From positions 1,426,001 through 1,490,000 of the forward strand of contig JAMPIT010000437.1 in assembly GCA_026261815.1 (NCBI GenBank): a DNA stretch of 64,000 bases, written 5' to 3'. This document shows positions 50,572-59,790 of the stretch, in pieces. Both the position numbers and the translations under genes were made by a program. Source of the stretch: Monarcha castaneiventris obscurior (lineage: Eukaryota > Chordata > Aves > Passeriformes > Monarchidae). Each line of letters starts with the position of its first letter. Positions within the stretch are counted from its first letter, which is position 1. Below the pieces are notes generated by a model. It had not been told where the DNA came from. It was given only the letters and a program-made list of their open reading frames with translations, and searched no databases.

Positions 50572-52236
50572 ACAAAATTCCAGCTCCATTTTCTCAAACC
50601 ACACTCCCTGGCGTGGGGGTTTTCTTTTGATAAGAAATGGGGTTTTTCTTTTGATAAGAAACAGGGTTTTGTGGATCTGGGCCATGTGAGCATCACACAG
50701 GTACTTCTGGAGGGGTGTTTTTCTGGGAATCTGTGGGATGAGCATGAGGCTTCACTGGGAATTGTCTTACTTAGGCTGGCTGAGGCCTGGATAAATTGGG
50801 AATTTCGAGGTGGATCAGATTTTATTGGTGCTGGGCAGACCTTTAGCTGCTGTGAGTGACATTATCCCATATCCCAGCTAAAGTCCTGGCCCAGGAAAGA
50901 AGCAGAAAAATAATCCAAAGCAAGCAACATCTTCCTAAAGAGCGTTTTCTTTTCCAAACTGCAGCCCCTGCGAGGTGTTTGAGGGCAGCCAGAGGTGGCT
51001 GTGCCTTTCCCCTGATGGGTTTCTGGGGATCAGGGCATGGAGTGGGAATAAAAGGCTGCGAGTTCCTGACTCGGGGCCCCGAGGGCCAGCACGGATCCCA
51101 TGGGACACAGGATCCCCTGGGAGGGCTCTGTGGGGTTCCCACACTCTGTAACAGGCACGGGACAAAGAGAGGAGCTCTGGGCACGTGCCAGCAGCACTTT
51201 TTGAAGTGACAACACAAAGTGATTCCTGGAAAAGCTGGAGAGCCTTCAAGCTGCAGCCCTGCTGTCCTGCACGGCCTCACTGCGCTCACCCACAGCTTCT
51301 TTCCACTCCAATACACCAATTTTTCCCTGTGTCCCATGCCCCATCCCATTCTCCTGTCATTTCTCTGCTGGTGGATGCAGGGATCCAGCAGCCAAAGCAG
51401 GAATTCTTGCTGTGCCTGTGGCAGTGTGTGGGTTTAACGTGGACAAATTGCTCTGTAGGAAACATCCGTGTGGGATCCACGCTGGTGAGTCTGTACCTCC
51501 AACACAGAGGTTATTTGGGATAGAGGTATGGAAAAGATAGAAGCAGGCAGTAATTGCCTTTAAGATCAGAGCACAAAGCATTACCTTGGATTTTACAAGG
51601 CCAGCGAGCAACAAAAGAGCAGTAATTTATGAGCTCAGCGTAAAAGAAGAGCATAATTGCATTAAAAATTAATGCTAATGAACACTAAAATGGGGAAGGT
51701 GGTTATGATGAAAGTTTGGATTCATCTTCCCCGGGTTGAATGATGGCTGGTGCCTTGATTAATGGCTTAATTTCTATCAATTAGCGGGGAGAAATCTCCA
51801 CTGAGACAAGGGTAAATTGAGCATTGAATTACAGCCCTGGCTTTGTGTGCCCAGGAAGGAGCTGCGGTGTCGGCGCAGTGACAAACGTGGGGTGGCCACA
51901 AATCCAGCAAAATGGACTGTGCCAGGGCTGGCCCCAGCCCTCCACTGGCTGAGCGTGGCTCTTGCCCAAGATGTTTTCAGAAATACCCCAAAAAGCCCCA
52001 AAATGGGGGTGCAGGAGCGAGCAGGGGGGTGAGGAGGGCAGTGGTGGAGGAGACCTGCACGCAGGACGTGCAGAGCTCCAGCAGAAATGTCACCCCCTTA
52101 AATTCAAAGTTCTTGAATTTGAGGTTCTTAAGTTCAGAGCTCACTTGCTGAACTTTCCCCTCCTGTTTTCTGCTGCATTTTATACCTAATGCTCCCAGGT
52201 TTGTAAAGGAAAAGCTGTTACTGTCCAGATCTGTTT

Positions 52237-52388
52237 AAAATCCTATAAAAACGAGGTTATTATCACTATAATGTATTAAAATAGCAAACTTAGTCTGGTA
52301 CTCTCTAGTACTCTCTGTAGTAAGTACCACAGTGCTCACAATATGCTATTTTTAATATATTTTAATAACCTCACTCTCACAGGATTTT
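52237..52388. repeat. Palindromic element (long imperfect inverted repeat)
   Basis: The left arm 52237-52285 (AAAATCCT...GAGGTTATTA...AAAATAGCA) is complementary to the right arm 52344-52388 (TGCTATTTTTAATA...TAATAACCTC...AGGATTTT), with a few mismatches. Inside the loop TGGTACT (52296) pairs with AGTACCA (52323). It could be a MITE-like mobile element remnant or a hairpin RNA. A diverged relative of the right half lies at 52464-52511. Confidence 0.8.
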
Positions 52389-52770
52389 GAAACAAGCCTG
52401 GACAAAGTTTTTTCTTATTAATTCACATTTTTCCAATTTAATTGTAAACCCTATGTGCTCCCCGTAGTAAATACATGCTGGATTACTCACAACTTGCTAC
52501 TTTAATGCATTCAGTTGTATTTTCCAAGTGCTTGCAGTGAAGCAGGGAGCAGAGAAATGAACAGGCAAAGCTTTCTCTGCCCAGTTTCTCCTTTTGCAGC
52601 GTGGTTATCGTCCCTGCCACTCTGCCTGGGAAAAGTTCTTTCCCTGCAAATCCCAACAGCTGGGAAAGAGTGCGGCCAAGTGTCGGAGCGGAGGAATGGG
52701 GAGCCTTGTCCTGGATGAGCTGTGAGAGGGGTGAGGGCTTTGGGAATCGCTCCCGACACCCGGGATGCCC

Positions 52771-52867
52771 GGGCTGGGTGCTGCAGGGATGCTCGGGGTG
52801 GGTGCTGCAGGGATGCTCGGGGTGGGTGCTGCAGGGATGCTCGGGGTGGGTGCTGCAGGGATGCTCG
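52771..52867 (+). repeat. 24-bp GC-rich tandem repeat, 4 copies
   Basis: The unit is GGGTGCTGCAGGGATGCTCG with trailing GGGT. The four copies are virtually identical and directly abut the next array. Confidence 0.95.
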
Positions 52868-53190
52868 GCTCGGAGCGTCCCCGGGCTCGGAGCATCCCCG
52901 GGCTGCGCTCGGAGCCTCCCCGGACCGGGCTCGGAGCATCCCCAGGCTCGGAGCCTCCCCGGGCCGGGCTCGGAGCCTCCCCGGGCCGGGCTCGGAGCCT
53001 CCCCGGGCCGGGCTCGGAGCCTCCCCGGGCCGGGCTCGGAGCATCCCCGGGCCGGGCTCGGAGCATCCCCGGGCCGGGCTCGGAGCCTCCCCGGGCTCGG
53101 AGCATCCCCGGGCTCGGAGCATCCCCGGGCTCAGCTCGGAGCCTCCCCGGGCTCAGCTCGGAGCATCCCCGGGCTCGGAGCATCCCCGGC
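52868..53190 (+). repeat. 17/22-bp GC-rich CpG minisatellite
   Basis: A 22-bp unit (GGAGCCTCCCCGGGCCGGGC plus TC) is mixed with a 17-bp unit (GGAGCATCCCCGGGCTC). It is extremely rich in CpG, SmaI-like CCCGGG sites and self-complementary words. Confidence 0.95.
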
Positions 53191-53469
53191 TCGGCCCCCG
53201 CGGCTCCGGCGCTGTTGAGCGAGGCGGTGCCTCCCTCTAACGGCGGCGGAGCCCGGCCGGGAGACGGGATCGGCTGCGGGATATCCCGGGACACATGCCA
53301 GGACACAGCCCGGGATAGCCCCCTCCGGGCCGGGCAGGAGCGGCTCGGGGTGCTCGGAATGTTGTGTTCAAAGCTTGTGGGAATGGGACAGTCCTGGGCT
53401 CGCTTCCTCGGGATTTGGCTCAGGCTGCTGGGAGCTCTCACCTCTGGAGTGGCCGCTGAGGCTCCGGGG

Positions 53470-53715
53470 AGGATCCACAGGGAGAATCTCCATGCAGGAT
53501 CCCCAGGGATGATCTCCAGGGTTGATCCCCATGCAGGATCTCCAGGGATGATCCCCAGGGTTGATCCCCATGCAGGATCCCCAGGGATGATCTCCAGGGA
53601 TGATCCCCAGGCAGGATTTCCATGCAGGATCCCCAGGGATGATCTCCAGGGTTGATCCCCAGGCAGGATTTCCATGCAGGATCCCCAGGGAGGATCCCCA
53701 GGGAGGATCCCCAGG
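53470..53715 (+). repeat. GATC-rich minisatellite (15-bp subunits)
   Basis: Repeated words are GGATCCCCAGG, GATGATCTCCAGGG, TTGATCCCCATGCA and GGATTTCCATGCA. They are built from ~15-bp subunits arranged in larger blocks. Confidence 0.9.
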
Positions 53716-54723
53716 CAGCTCCTGCTGACATTGGAATTCCAGCGCTTGGGCTGGGAAGAATCAGAACTCTGGGATACAGTGGGATCAGGGATAACTGATC
53801 CTCTCCTGCACACGAGGATTTGAGGCAGGAAAGTTCCCTAAAAACCAGAGCCCCAGGTTTGGGAAAGCCCAGAGGAGACATGGCCCCAGTGAATCCCAGA
53901 GTCCTGCTGGGTTTTTCCTCCTTTTCCCAGTGCTTCCCTTCTGTTCAGTACAGAATCCAGGATCTCCCACAGCCACGGAGGTTTTGTTTCTCCCACTGCA
54001 AATTGTCCAGGGAAAAGTTCATTTTTCTTTAATTTGTCGCTTTGTGCAGCTTAAGTAAAACTGGGATCAGTGAAAAGCCATGGCATGTGGGACAGCACAG
54101 TTCTGTTGGAAAACACGGTGCTGTAAGTGGTGGATAAAAACACCACTTCCAATAGCCCCAAATGAATGGGGGCAGAGGGGAAATGGGGAAATGTTTTCTG
54201 CTCTAGTTGTTTGTTTACTCTATGGTCTGGGGCTCTTTCCTTCTTTCCATCCTCAACTCAAAAGAGCAAGAAAAAATTACAGCTTTTTTTCTGTATTTCA
54301 AAGCGTTTAACATAAAATGTGTTAGATTTTTAAATTACATTAACCCCTTAAATCCAATTAGTAAAATAGGAAGAAACCGATTTGGGGGAGTATTTAAAGT
54401 TTATTGTGTCATTGCTTTGATTCTGGAGTTAGACCTGCTTGAAAAAATCCCTTTAGATTCCTGTTCATGGTCAGGTGTGCCCTGTCACCCCAAGACATCA
54501 GGATTATGGATAAGCAACAAATCCATAAAAATTTACACCCAAAGATTATCCAAGAAATATTTAAAACATATTTTAATTTAATGGATGATTCACAAGGTAT
54601 TATTGGTCATTTAATGCTTATGTTTCATTGATTTTAAAATTCTAAGTGAAATAAATTTTGTCTTTAAGGAAAAAATGGGAATATTTTAGGCAGAGCTTGC
54701 AGTTCCTTTTCTTTTATCTGATT

Positions 54724-54740
54724 TGTAGAATCATAGAATT
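54724..54740 (-). mobile_element. Minimal CR1 tail between direct repeats
   Basis: TGTAGAATCATAGAATT lies between two copies of CTTTTATCTGATT-type sequence (54705-54723 and 54741-54759). This resembles an extremely truncated CR1 insertion with target-site duplication. The assignment is tentative. Confidence 0.45.
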
Positions 54741-55794
54741 CTTTTTCTTTTATCTGATTCTCTGCTGTTTCTAATTATTTGGTGTGTGGTATTTTGGGGT
54801 GGCATGGAAAGAATTCCTGCAGATTTTAGTTCTGAAGTGACATTCCAGGTTATTGCTGTTCTGGCTTAATTCCATATGAATTTACAGCTGTAAAAGCTGC
54901 TGTGTGTATTTATATCTGTGGGAGGATAGGAATAGATGTAAATAGACAAGTGTCAAATAGTGAATTATCCCTGAAGGATGATGCTCCCAGTCAAACTGGG
55001 CAAGGTCCCCCTGCCAAGGTGACAGGGCTGGAAATTGTCCCTGCTGCTGGAATCACCTTTTTATTAAAAACCAGCCCTAATCCGAGATTTAGTTCCTTTT
55101 TTTCCACCCTAACAGGGTAAAAACACTCACCATGCACTAAGTTAGTATTGATTTTTTTTTTGTCTGAAGCCTCTGAGCTTTCTGACTCCATTATTTTTGA
55201 TTTTCCTATGAAATACATATCCTTCCACTGACAGCTGACAAACAACAGCTGGAAGTCGTTTTATCTCCCAATAATGTGTTTGTCAAAACTGCCCTGCACT
55301 AATGGGCTCTGCTTCCTCCAGTCCATTTTCCCCCGTTAATGTCACTGATGTCATTGGCAGCATTCAGTGATTTTTGCCCCTTTCCTAATTTGTCATCCCC
55401 ATCACTTTGTGCAGGATCCGTGTGGGATCCTGGAGCTGCCTGGGATTTTGTGACACTGGAGTCGAGCAGTGGATTGGAAATCTCCTTTTCCTGCCTTTTT
55501 TATCCCTGGCTTGATCAGGTTCCATGTTCTGTCCTTTTATTGACCCTCAGACCCGGTGTATCCAAAACCCCAAAGAATTCTGACTCCCTCTCCCCAGCAG
55601 GCATTGGGGTGTTTGATTTAACCCAGAAATCCGTAGGAATCTGGTTTGAAGGAGAAGGTTTCAGCACCAAGGCAGCAGGACTTGCAAACACAAGTTTAAA
55701 TGTAGCAAATTATTTTTTTCCTTCCAAATCCCCCAAAAAATCAGGTTTGGGGTTGTATTTATGGGTTTTGCTGTAGTGCAGCTCTTGCCATCTT

Positions 55795-56147
55795 AGAATT
55801 ATGGGATGGTTTGGGTTGGAAAGGACCTCAAATCCCACCCAGTGCCACCCCTGCCATGGCAGGGACACCTTCCACTGTCCCAGGCTGCTCCAAGCCCCAG
55901 TGTCCAGCCTGGCCTTGGGCACTGCCAGGGATCCAGAGGCAGCCACAGCTGCTCTGGGAATTCCATCCCAGCCCCTCACAGGAACAATTCCTTCCCAATA
56001 TCCCATCCAGCCCTGCCCTCTGGCGCTGGGAAGCCATTCCCTGTGTCTGTCCCTCCATCCCTTGTCCCTAGTCCCTCTCCAGCTCTCCTGGAGCCCCTGT
56101 AGGCCCTGCAAGGGGCTCTGAGCTCTCCCTGGAGCCTTCTCCTCCCC
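55795..56147 (-). mobile_element. CR1 LINE 3' end, ~350 bp, just upstream of an RSRC1 exon
   Basis: Reverse-strand CR1 from GAATTATGGGATGGTTTGGG to TCCCTGGAGCCTTCTCCTCC. It ends ~220 bp before the exon at 56368. Confidence 0.92.
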
Positions 56148-56367
56148 AGTTATCCCACAAATCCTCAGGTCAGCATTTGGAATGTTGCCAGCAGTGGCCT
56201 CACTGTTGTTATTTTCACTCGGAGCTTTCCCTTGTGACAGAGGATTTTGGGCTGCATTGCACGAGCAGCTTTTCCTGGTCTGTCCCAAAATCTCCTCCAG
56301 GCACAGCTGGGACAGGGCCTGGATCCCAGGATTTCACTGATCCCATTATCCCACCTCCCCTGTGCAG

Positions 56368-56474
56368 ACCAGGCCACCCTCATGGACCAAGTGAAGCGAG
56401 TGAAGGAGATCGAGGCCATCGAAAGCGACGCCTTCGTCCCACAGGCCTTCAGGTCCAGCAAAGAAGTCAAAAAG
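56368..56474 (+). CDS. RSRC1: RSRC1 coding exon (fourth in window), [13 protein letters not shown] segment
   Basis: A 107-nt exon with acceptor CCCCTGTGCAG and donor AAAAAG|GTACAT. After completing the split Asp codon it encodes 35 residues, including [30 protein letters not shown] and KEVKK, and ends on a codon. Human RSRC1 is very similar here ([23 protein letters not shown], partly from memory). It is the end of the coiled coil and the start of the C-terminal domain. Odd feature: the last six exonic bases and the donor form the first unit of a tandem array (56469-56740), so an identical donor lies at 56496, 21 nt further and in frame. Its use would add seven residues, VHFPSKK. The donor itself is weak at +4 and +5 (C and A instead of A and G). 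Confidence 0.96.
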
Positions 56475-56740
56475 GTACATTTCCCTTCCAAAAAGGTACA
56501 TTTCCCTTCCAAAAAGGGACATTTCCCTTCCCAAAGGGACATTTCCTTTCTAAAAGGGACATTTCCCTTCCCAAAGGGACATTTCCTTTCCCAAAGGTAC
56601 ATTTCTCTTCCCAAAAGGGACATTTCCCTTCTAAAAAGGTACATTTCCCTTCCAAAAAGGGACATTTCCCTTCCCAAAGGGACATTTCCCTTCTAAAAGG
56701 GACATTTCCCTTCCACAAGGGACATTTCCCTTCCCTTCCT
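56469..56740 (+). repeat. 20/21-bp minisatellite that includes the exon 5' splice site
   Basis: About 13 units of a 20- or 21-bp motif, GGACATTTCCCTTCCAAAAG or its GTACAT variant, begin with the last AAAAAG of the RSRC1 exon and run into the intron. Units starting GTACAT (a usable GT donor) stand at 56475, 56496, 56597 and 56639; the others start GGACAT and lack a GT at that place. The first two units are identical 21-mers. Confidence 0.95.
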
Positions 56741-57486
56741 TGCTGCATTATCCCCTCAGAGCCAGAAGAAGCTGCACTATTAAGGATTTTCCATTGATGG
56801 AGCAGCAACCTTAAATCCACCTGAAATCCCACCAAGGGCTCCCTGATGGTCTTGGGGTGAGCTCAGGGAATTTAAATGTGTCAGAATTTAAGGAAATCAT
56901 CCATTTTAAATACTTTTTTTAGGAGAAGCAGGAGAATTAAAATCCCAAAGTAATCAGACATTTACTTTGTAATTAAGTGGAGATATTTTTAATGCTACTT
57001 AACTAAAGCCAGACTTTAAGTCTGTATTTACTCCCAGAAAAGAATCAGCTTTCCAGAAACCCAACAGGAGACATCCAGATCCCAGAAATCCCCTGCATTT
57101 TGGCCACCAGGTGTTGCAGAACTGGTTTGGGATGTGTGCAAGCCAAGGCTTGGTTCATTTCCCCACCTGGCAATGAGTGTTTGGAATTATCCCTGGATGT
57201 TTCCCCAGGAATGTGCCATTTCTTGCCCTTCCAGAAGTGTCCAAGAAGCTGATGCAGCTTCTTCAGGAAGTGATCCCAAATCCCAGCATGGAGTTTTTCA
57301 AGCTCTCCCTGTACCTTTTTTTGTCACCTCATATCCTTTGTCCATGTCCAGGGTGTCCATGCTGCTGAGGATGCTGAGAACTCCTTCTGTGAGGATCCTT
57401 TCCTGGCAAGACAGACAAGTGCTGAGCTAAGATGCTGCCACATTTGGGGATAAAACCTCCAATTTTGTGCATTTGTTCCTTTTCAG
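56475..57486 (+). other. RSRC1: RSRC1 intron (1.0 kb)
   Basis: The intron opens with the splice-donor minisatellite (to about 56740). The remainder is unique sequence with a pyrimidine tract before the acceptor at 57485-57486. Nothing else is recognised. Confidence 0.85.
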
Positions 57487-57633
57487 TCGACAGAACCTCC
57501 TGAACTGCAGCATGAGCCTGGAAATGTGGGAGCAGGAACCACTGAGGCAGCAGCTCCTGAGAAAGAGCCTCCAGCTGCCCACATCCCCACTGCCATCAAA
57601 TACCAGGATGACAATTCCTTAGCACATCCAAAC
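57487..57633 (+). CDS. RSRC1: RSRC1 coding exon (fifth in window), IPTAIKYQDDNSLAHPN segment
   Basis: A 147-nt, 49-codon exon in phase 0 at both ends, with acceptor TTCCTTTTCAG and donor GTGAGT. The first ~31 residues (STEPPELQHEPGNVGAG..., rich in E, P, A and T) are low in complexity and resemble human RSRC1 only loosely. The last 17, IPTAIKYQDDNSLAHPN, are identical to the human sequence I remember. The exon therefore holds a fast-evolving, probably disordered linker followed by a strongly constrained motif. Because it is symmetric (phase 0-0, multiple of three), skipping it would keep the frame. Confidence 0.97.
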
Positions 57634-58405
57634 GTGAGTGTTGCCATATTTATCCCACCTTTGGCTTTAGAACAGCCCCTGGAATGAGAGCAGGGCCAGG
57701 GCACCCCACAGCCTTTGCTGTGCTGCTCCTCACAAAATCCCTGCTCTGGAGGCAGTGGGACACAGAGGATCCCACTCTGTGTATTGTCCCAAATACACAC
57801 CCAGCAGGAAGTTCACTAGGAGTTCTGGAGTTATAAATTAATTTTATAGCAAAATATAATTAAGGTAACACAGGGGAATTTAAGATCCTGTTGAATAAAA
57901 ATTTAGGACAAATTGGTTTCTGTAGCTGGAAACTGGGTGGAAAACTCAGCACTTTCCCATTTTGCCAACTTGCAAAGTTTTAAACACAGGACAGACTTAA
58001 GATAATTTTAAAATCATTGTGGCTAAACTTAAGCGAATTTAGTTGGGAATAAAAGGACTTAACTAGAGTTTTTTAAGAATTAGCAAATTAAAAATGCCTT
58101 GCAGTAAAGAAAGCAGTGTGAGTTCTGTGCACTGCAGAGACAGCAGAGATCAGGATGTACAGTGATGACCTTGCATTGCAGTCTGGGCTTTCCAGTGATG
58201 ATGATCTTTAAGACCCCTGCCAAGCCACACTGCTTTAGGGTTCCATGGAAAGTCTCTGCTTTTATCGATGTTTTTGCATCACCTTTGTCTTGAATCCCCT
58301 GAGCTTTTCCTGTGGGTGCTGAAACAGTCATGGGCGTTCCAGGGGATGATCACAAACATGGAGTTGCTGAGCTGTGCCAACTTTTCTCCTCTTCCCTGTG
58401 CCCAG
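57634..58405 (+). other. RSRC1: RSRC1 last intron (0.8 kb)
   Basis: A short intron with GTGAGT donor and CCCAG acceptor. It contains a perfect 11-bp inverted repeat (58110-58120 with 58226-58236) around a ~105-nt loop. No known ncRNA is recognised. Confidence 0.85.
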
Positions 58406-58498
58406 CTGTTCATCGAGAAGGCAGAGGCAGAGCAGAAGTGGTTCCAGAGGTTGGTTGCTCTCCGCCAGGAGCGGCTGATGGGGAGCCCCGTGGCCTGA
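58406..58498 (+). CDS. RSRC1: RSRC1 terminal coding exon with stop codon
   Basis: The terminal exon has acceptor CTTCCCTGTGCCCAG and encodes 30 residues ([20 protein letters not shown] followed by [10 protein letters not shown]), with the stop TGA at 58496-58498. Human RSRC1 ends in the same [10 protein letters not shown], so the C terminus is intact. Seen against the human sequence there are only a few conservative changes (for example [11 protein letters not shown] for DAEEKWFKRLI). The reading frame follows in phase 0 from the previous exon. The stop is followed directly by non-coding sequence interpreted as the 3' UTR. Confidence 0.97.
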   Translation: MFIEKAEAEQKWFQRLVALRQERLMGSPVA

Positions 58499-59295
58499 CA
58501 GCTCCCAGCACCATCCCAGGCCAGTTCCCACGAGGAATTCCTACATCCAGTTGTTCTGTTGGTGTCTTAGAGGAGGTTTTCATGAGCTGTGCAGGCAGGG
58601 AGGGTTTCACCTCAATGGCCAGGAATTGTTGTGTCCTGCTCCACCAGGGATGTTCTGCCCTGGTTCTCTCCAGACTCAGCACTGGGGATGGGCAGGGCAG
58701 CACAGCCAGGGGCATTTCCTTGTTTTGGAGGGAATTCCTCATGTGCAGGACACTTGGCAGCCCATGAAACACCATTTTATACCTCCCAGTCCAGAACATT
58801 TTCTAGAACCAGGCAGGAGATGGGAGGGAAATGGGAACTGAGGCTCAGGCTGGGACAGTCAGGGCTGAGTGGGACCATCCCAGGTCCTGCAGCTGGGGAG
58901 GATCCAGGGCAGGGGGAGCCCTGTAGTCCCTTCTGCTTCCTCCTGTGGAATCCTGAGTATCCTGGCAGGCTCCTGGCTGGGGGAATCTTGTGCATGGATG
59001 TGTTCATCCATCTGCTCCCAGCTCCTCACTCTGGCTGGGAAAATGCTCCTTGAACATCTGCCACCACTGCAGCTCCAAATGGGGAATTGTGTGCATCTCA
59101 TCATTGGTGTAATTACCAAATTATGTCATTATCACACACCTGGGGGTGTGCACTGACTGTTCCCAGCCCAGGAAGTTCCCTCTGGCCAGCTGGGACTTCC
59201 AAATAATGAAAATTTTGTCTGAACATGGGAATTTAGCCTGGATAAACTCCCACCACAATCTACCCATCATCCAGCTAAATGCAGGAGATCAACCA

Positions 59296-59310
59296 AATAA
59301 AATAAATAAA
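59296..59310 (+). promoter_or_regulatory. RSRC1: Proximal poly(A) signal cluster
   Basis: Three overlapping AATAAA hexamers (starts at 59296, 59301 and 59305) lie about 800 nt after the RSRC1 stop. The downstream sequence is not obviously GT-rich, so this may be a weaker, proximal site. Confidence 0.45.
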
Positions 59311-59760
59311 ATGCAAAAGCATTTCTTGAGCAAAGCTGGGAGGAAACTGTCACGTCAGGAGAGGAGAAAACTGAGCCCCACCTCTGGATGGACCTCACTG
59401 GAGCTCTCCTGCATCAACATTCCCCTGGGAGGCTGCTTTTTGGGATTATTTCTCCTGGTTCTCAGATCTGTGGTGATAAAAAATGGAGGCTGACTCCAGA
59501 AATGGACTTTGGTTGTCTTATTTTTTATATCTAGATCCCGGATGTAAAAGAAAATTGTCTTGAATTAGCATTTTGATGCCTTTTTACTTCCTTTATGAAG
59601 TGTTAGTTTGACTTTATCCTGCATCCAAATATTCCAAGACCTTGTCTGCAGGAAAAAGGGGGGGAAAAATGGTTTCCCTTGTTTCATTTCAGCATTTTCA
59701 AATGGTAAATATTTGTCATTGCTATGTTTTCTAATCAACTTTTATGTTTCTTTCATAGAA

Positions 59761-59766
59761 AATAAA
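59761..59766 (+). promoter_or_regulatory. RSRC1: Distal poly(A) signal
   Basis: A canonical AATAAA is followed within 10-30 nt by a T/G-rich stretch (GTTTGATGTCTGTGG), the usual arrangement of signal plus downstream element. It lies 1.26 kb after the stop codon and is the better of the two candidate ends of the RSRC1 mRNA. Confidence 0.55.
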
Positions 59767-59790
59767 AACTGTTTGATGTCTGTGGAAGGT

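Larger units (their letters stand above)
52600..53460. other. GC-rich, CpG-dense island inside an RSRC1 intron
   Basis: The 52868-53350 part is dominated by G and C with very many CpGs. It includes a non-repetitive part (53200-53345) with CGGCGGCGGAGCCCGGCCGG and a CGGGATATCCCGGG palindrome. It may act as a CpG island or promoter, or simply reflect GC-rich minisatellite growth; no transcript start can be proven from sequence. Confidence 0.6.
44038..56367 (+). other. RSRC1: RSRC1 intron (12.3 kb), rich in minisatellites
   Basis: This intron contains the 41-bp array (45241-46079), a 24-bp triple repeat (47404-47470), an AT/G array (50306-50571), a GC-rich island with three minisatellites (about 52600-53720), a palindromic element (52237-52388) and CR1 copies at 44329, 46234, 48296, 49549 and 55795. 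Repeat-poor blocks lie at 46.7-47.0 and 47.7-48.1 kb. No other gene is recognised. Confidence 0.75.
4736..58498 (+). other. RSRC1: RSRC1 gene, 3' half (six coding exons and introns; 5' part outside window)
   Basis: Six exons on the + strand join in frame into the C-terminal 167 residues of RSRC1 (SRrp53), an SR-related protein of nuclear speckles involved in constitutive and alternative splicing. Seen: all six acceptors are AG, all five internal donors are GT, and the phases agree (exon 1 ends on a codon, exon 2 carries 1 nt over, exon 3 carries 1 nt over, exons 4 and 5 end on codons). Peptide landmarks are [67 protein letters not shown] and [13 protein letters not shown]. Known: the human protein is about 334 residues, with an N-terminal RS domain followed by a coiled coil. 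Here the RS domain and start codon lie before position 1. Introns measure 15,680, 23,464, 12,330, 1,012 and 772 bp. Confidence 0.96.
58499..59790 (+). other. RSRC1: Probable RSRC1 3' UTR
   Basis: Unique sequence follows the RSRC1 stop without recognisable CR1 copies until the last poly(A) signal. No long coding frame of known type is seen here. The end is placed ~25 nt after the AATAAA at 59761, where GT-rich sequence follows. A shorter 3' UTR ending near 59330 is equally possible from the AATAAA cluster at 59296-59310. RNA evidence would decide between the two. Confidence 0.6.

Noticed and set aside
51456..51484. Possible 29-nt micro-exon ending CTG|GTGAGT
   Set aside because: Would disrupt the RSRC1 frame between known adjacent exons and has no homologue in the protein I recall.
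52511..53881. Open frames of up to 402 codons on both strands in the GC-rich island
   Set aside because: Low-complexity frames across GC-rich minisatellites; the same DNA is open in several frames.
57234..57368. Frame with VSKKLMQLLQEVIPNPS inside an RSRC1 intron
   Set aside because: Preceded by a CCAG but lacks a good donor, and the human protein has no such segment between the flanking exons.
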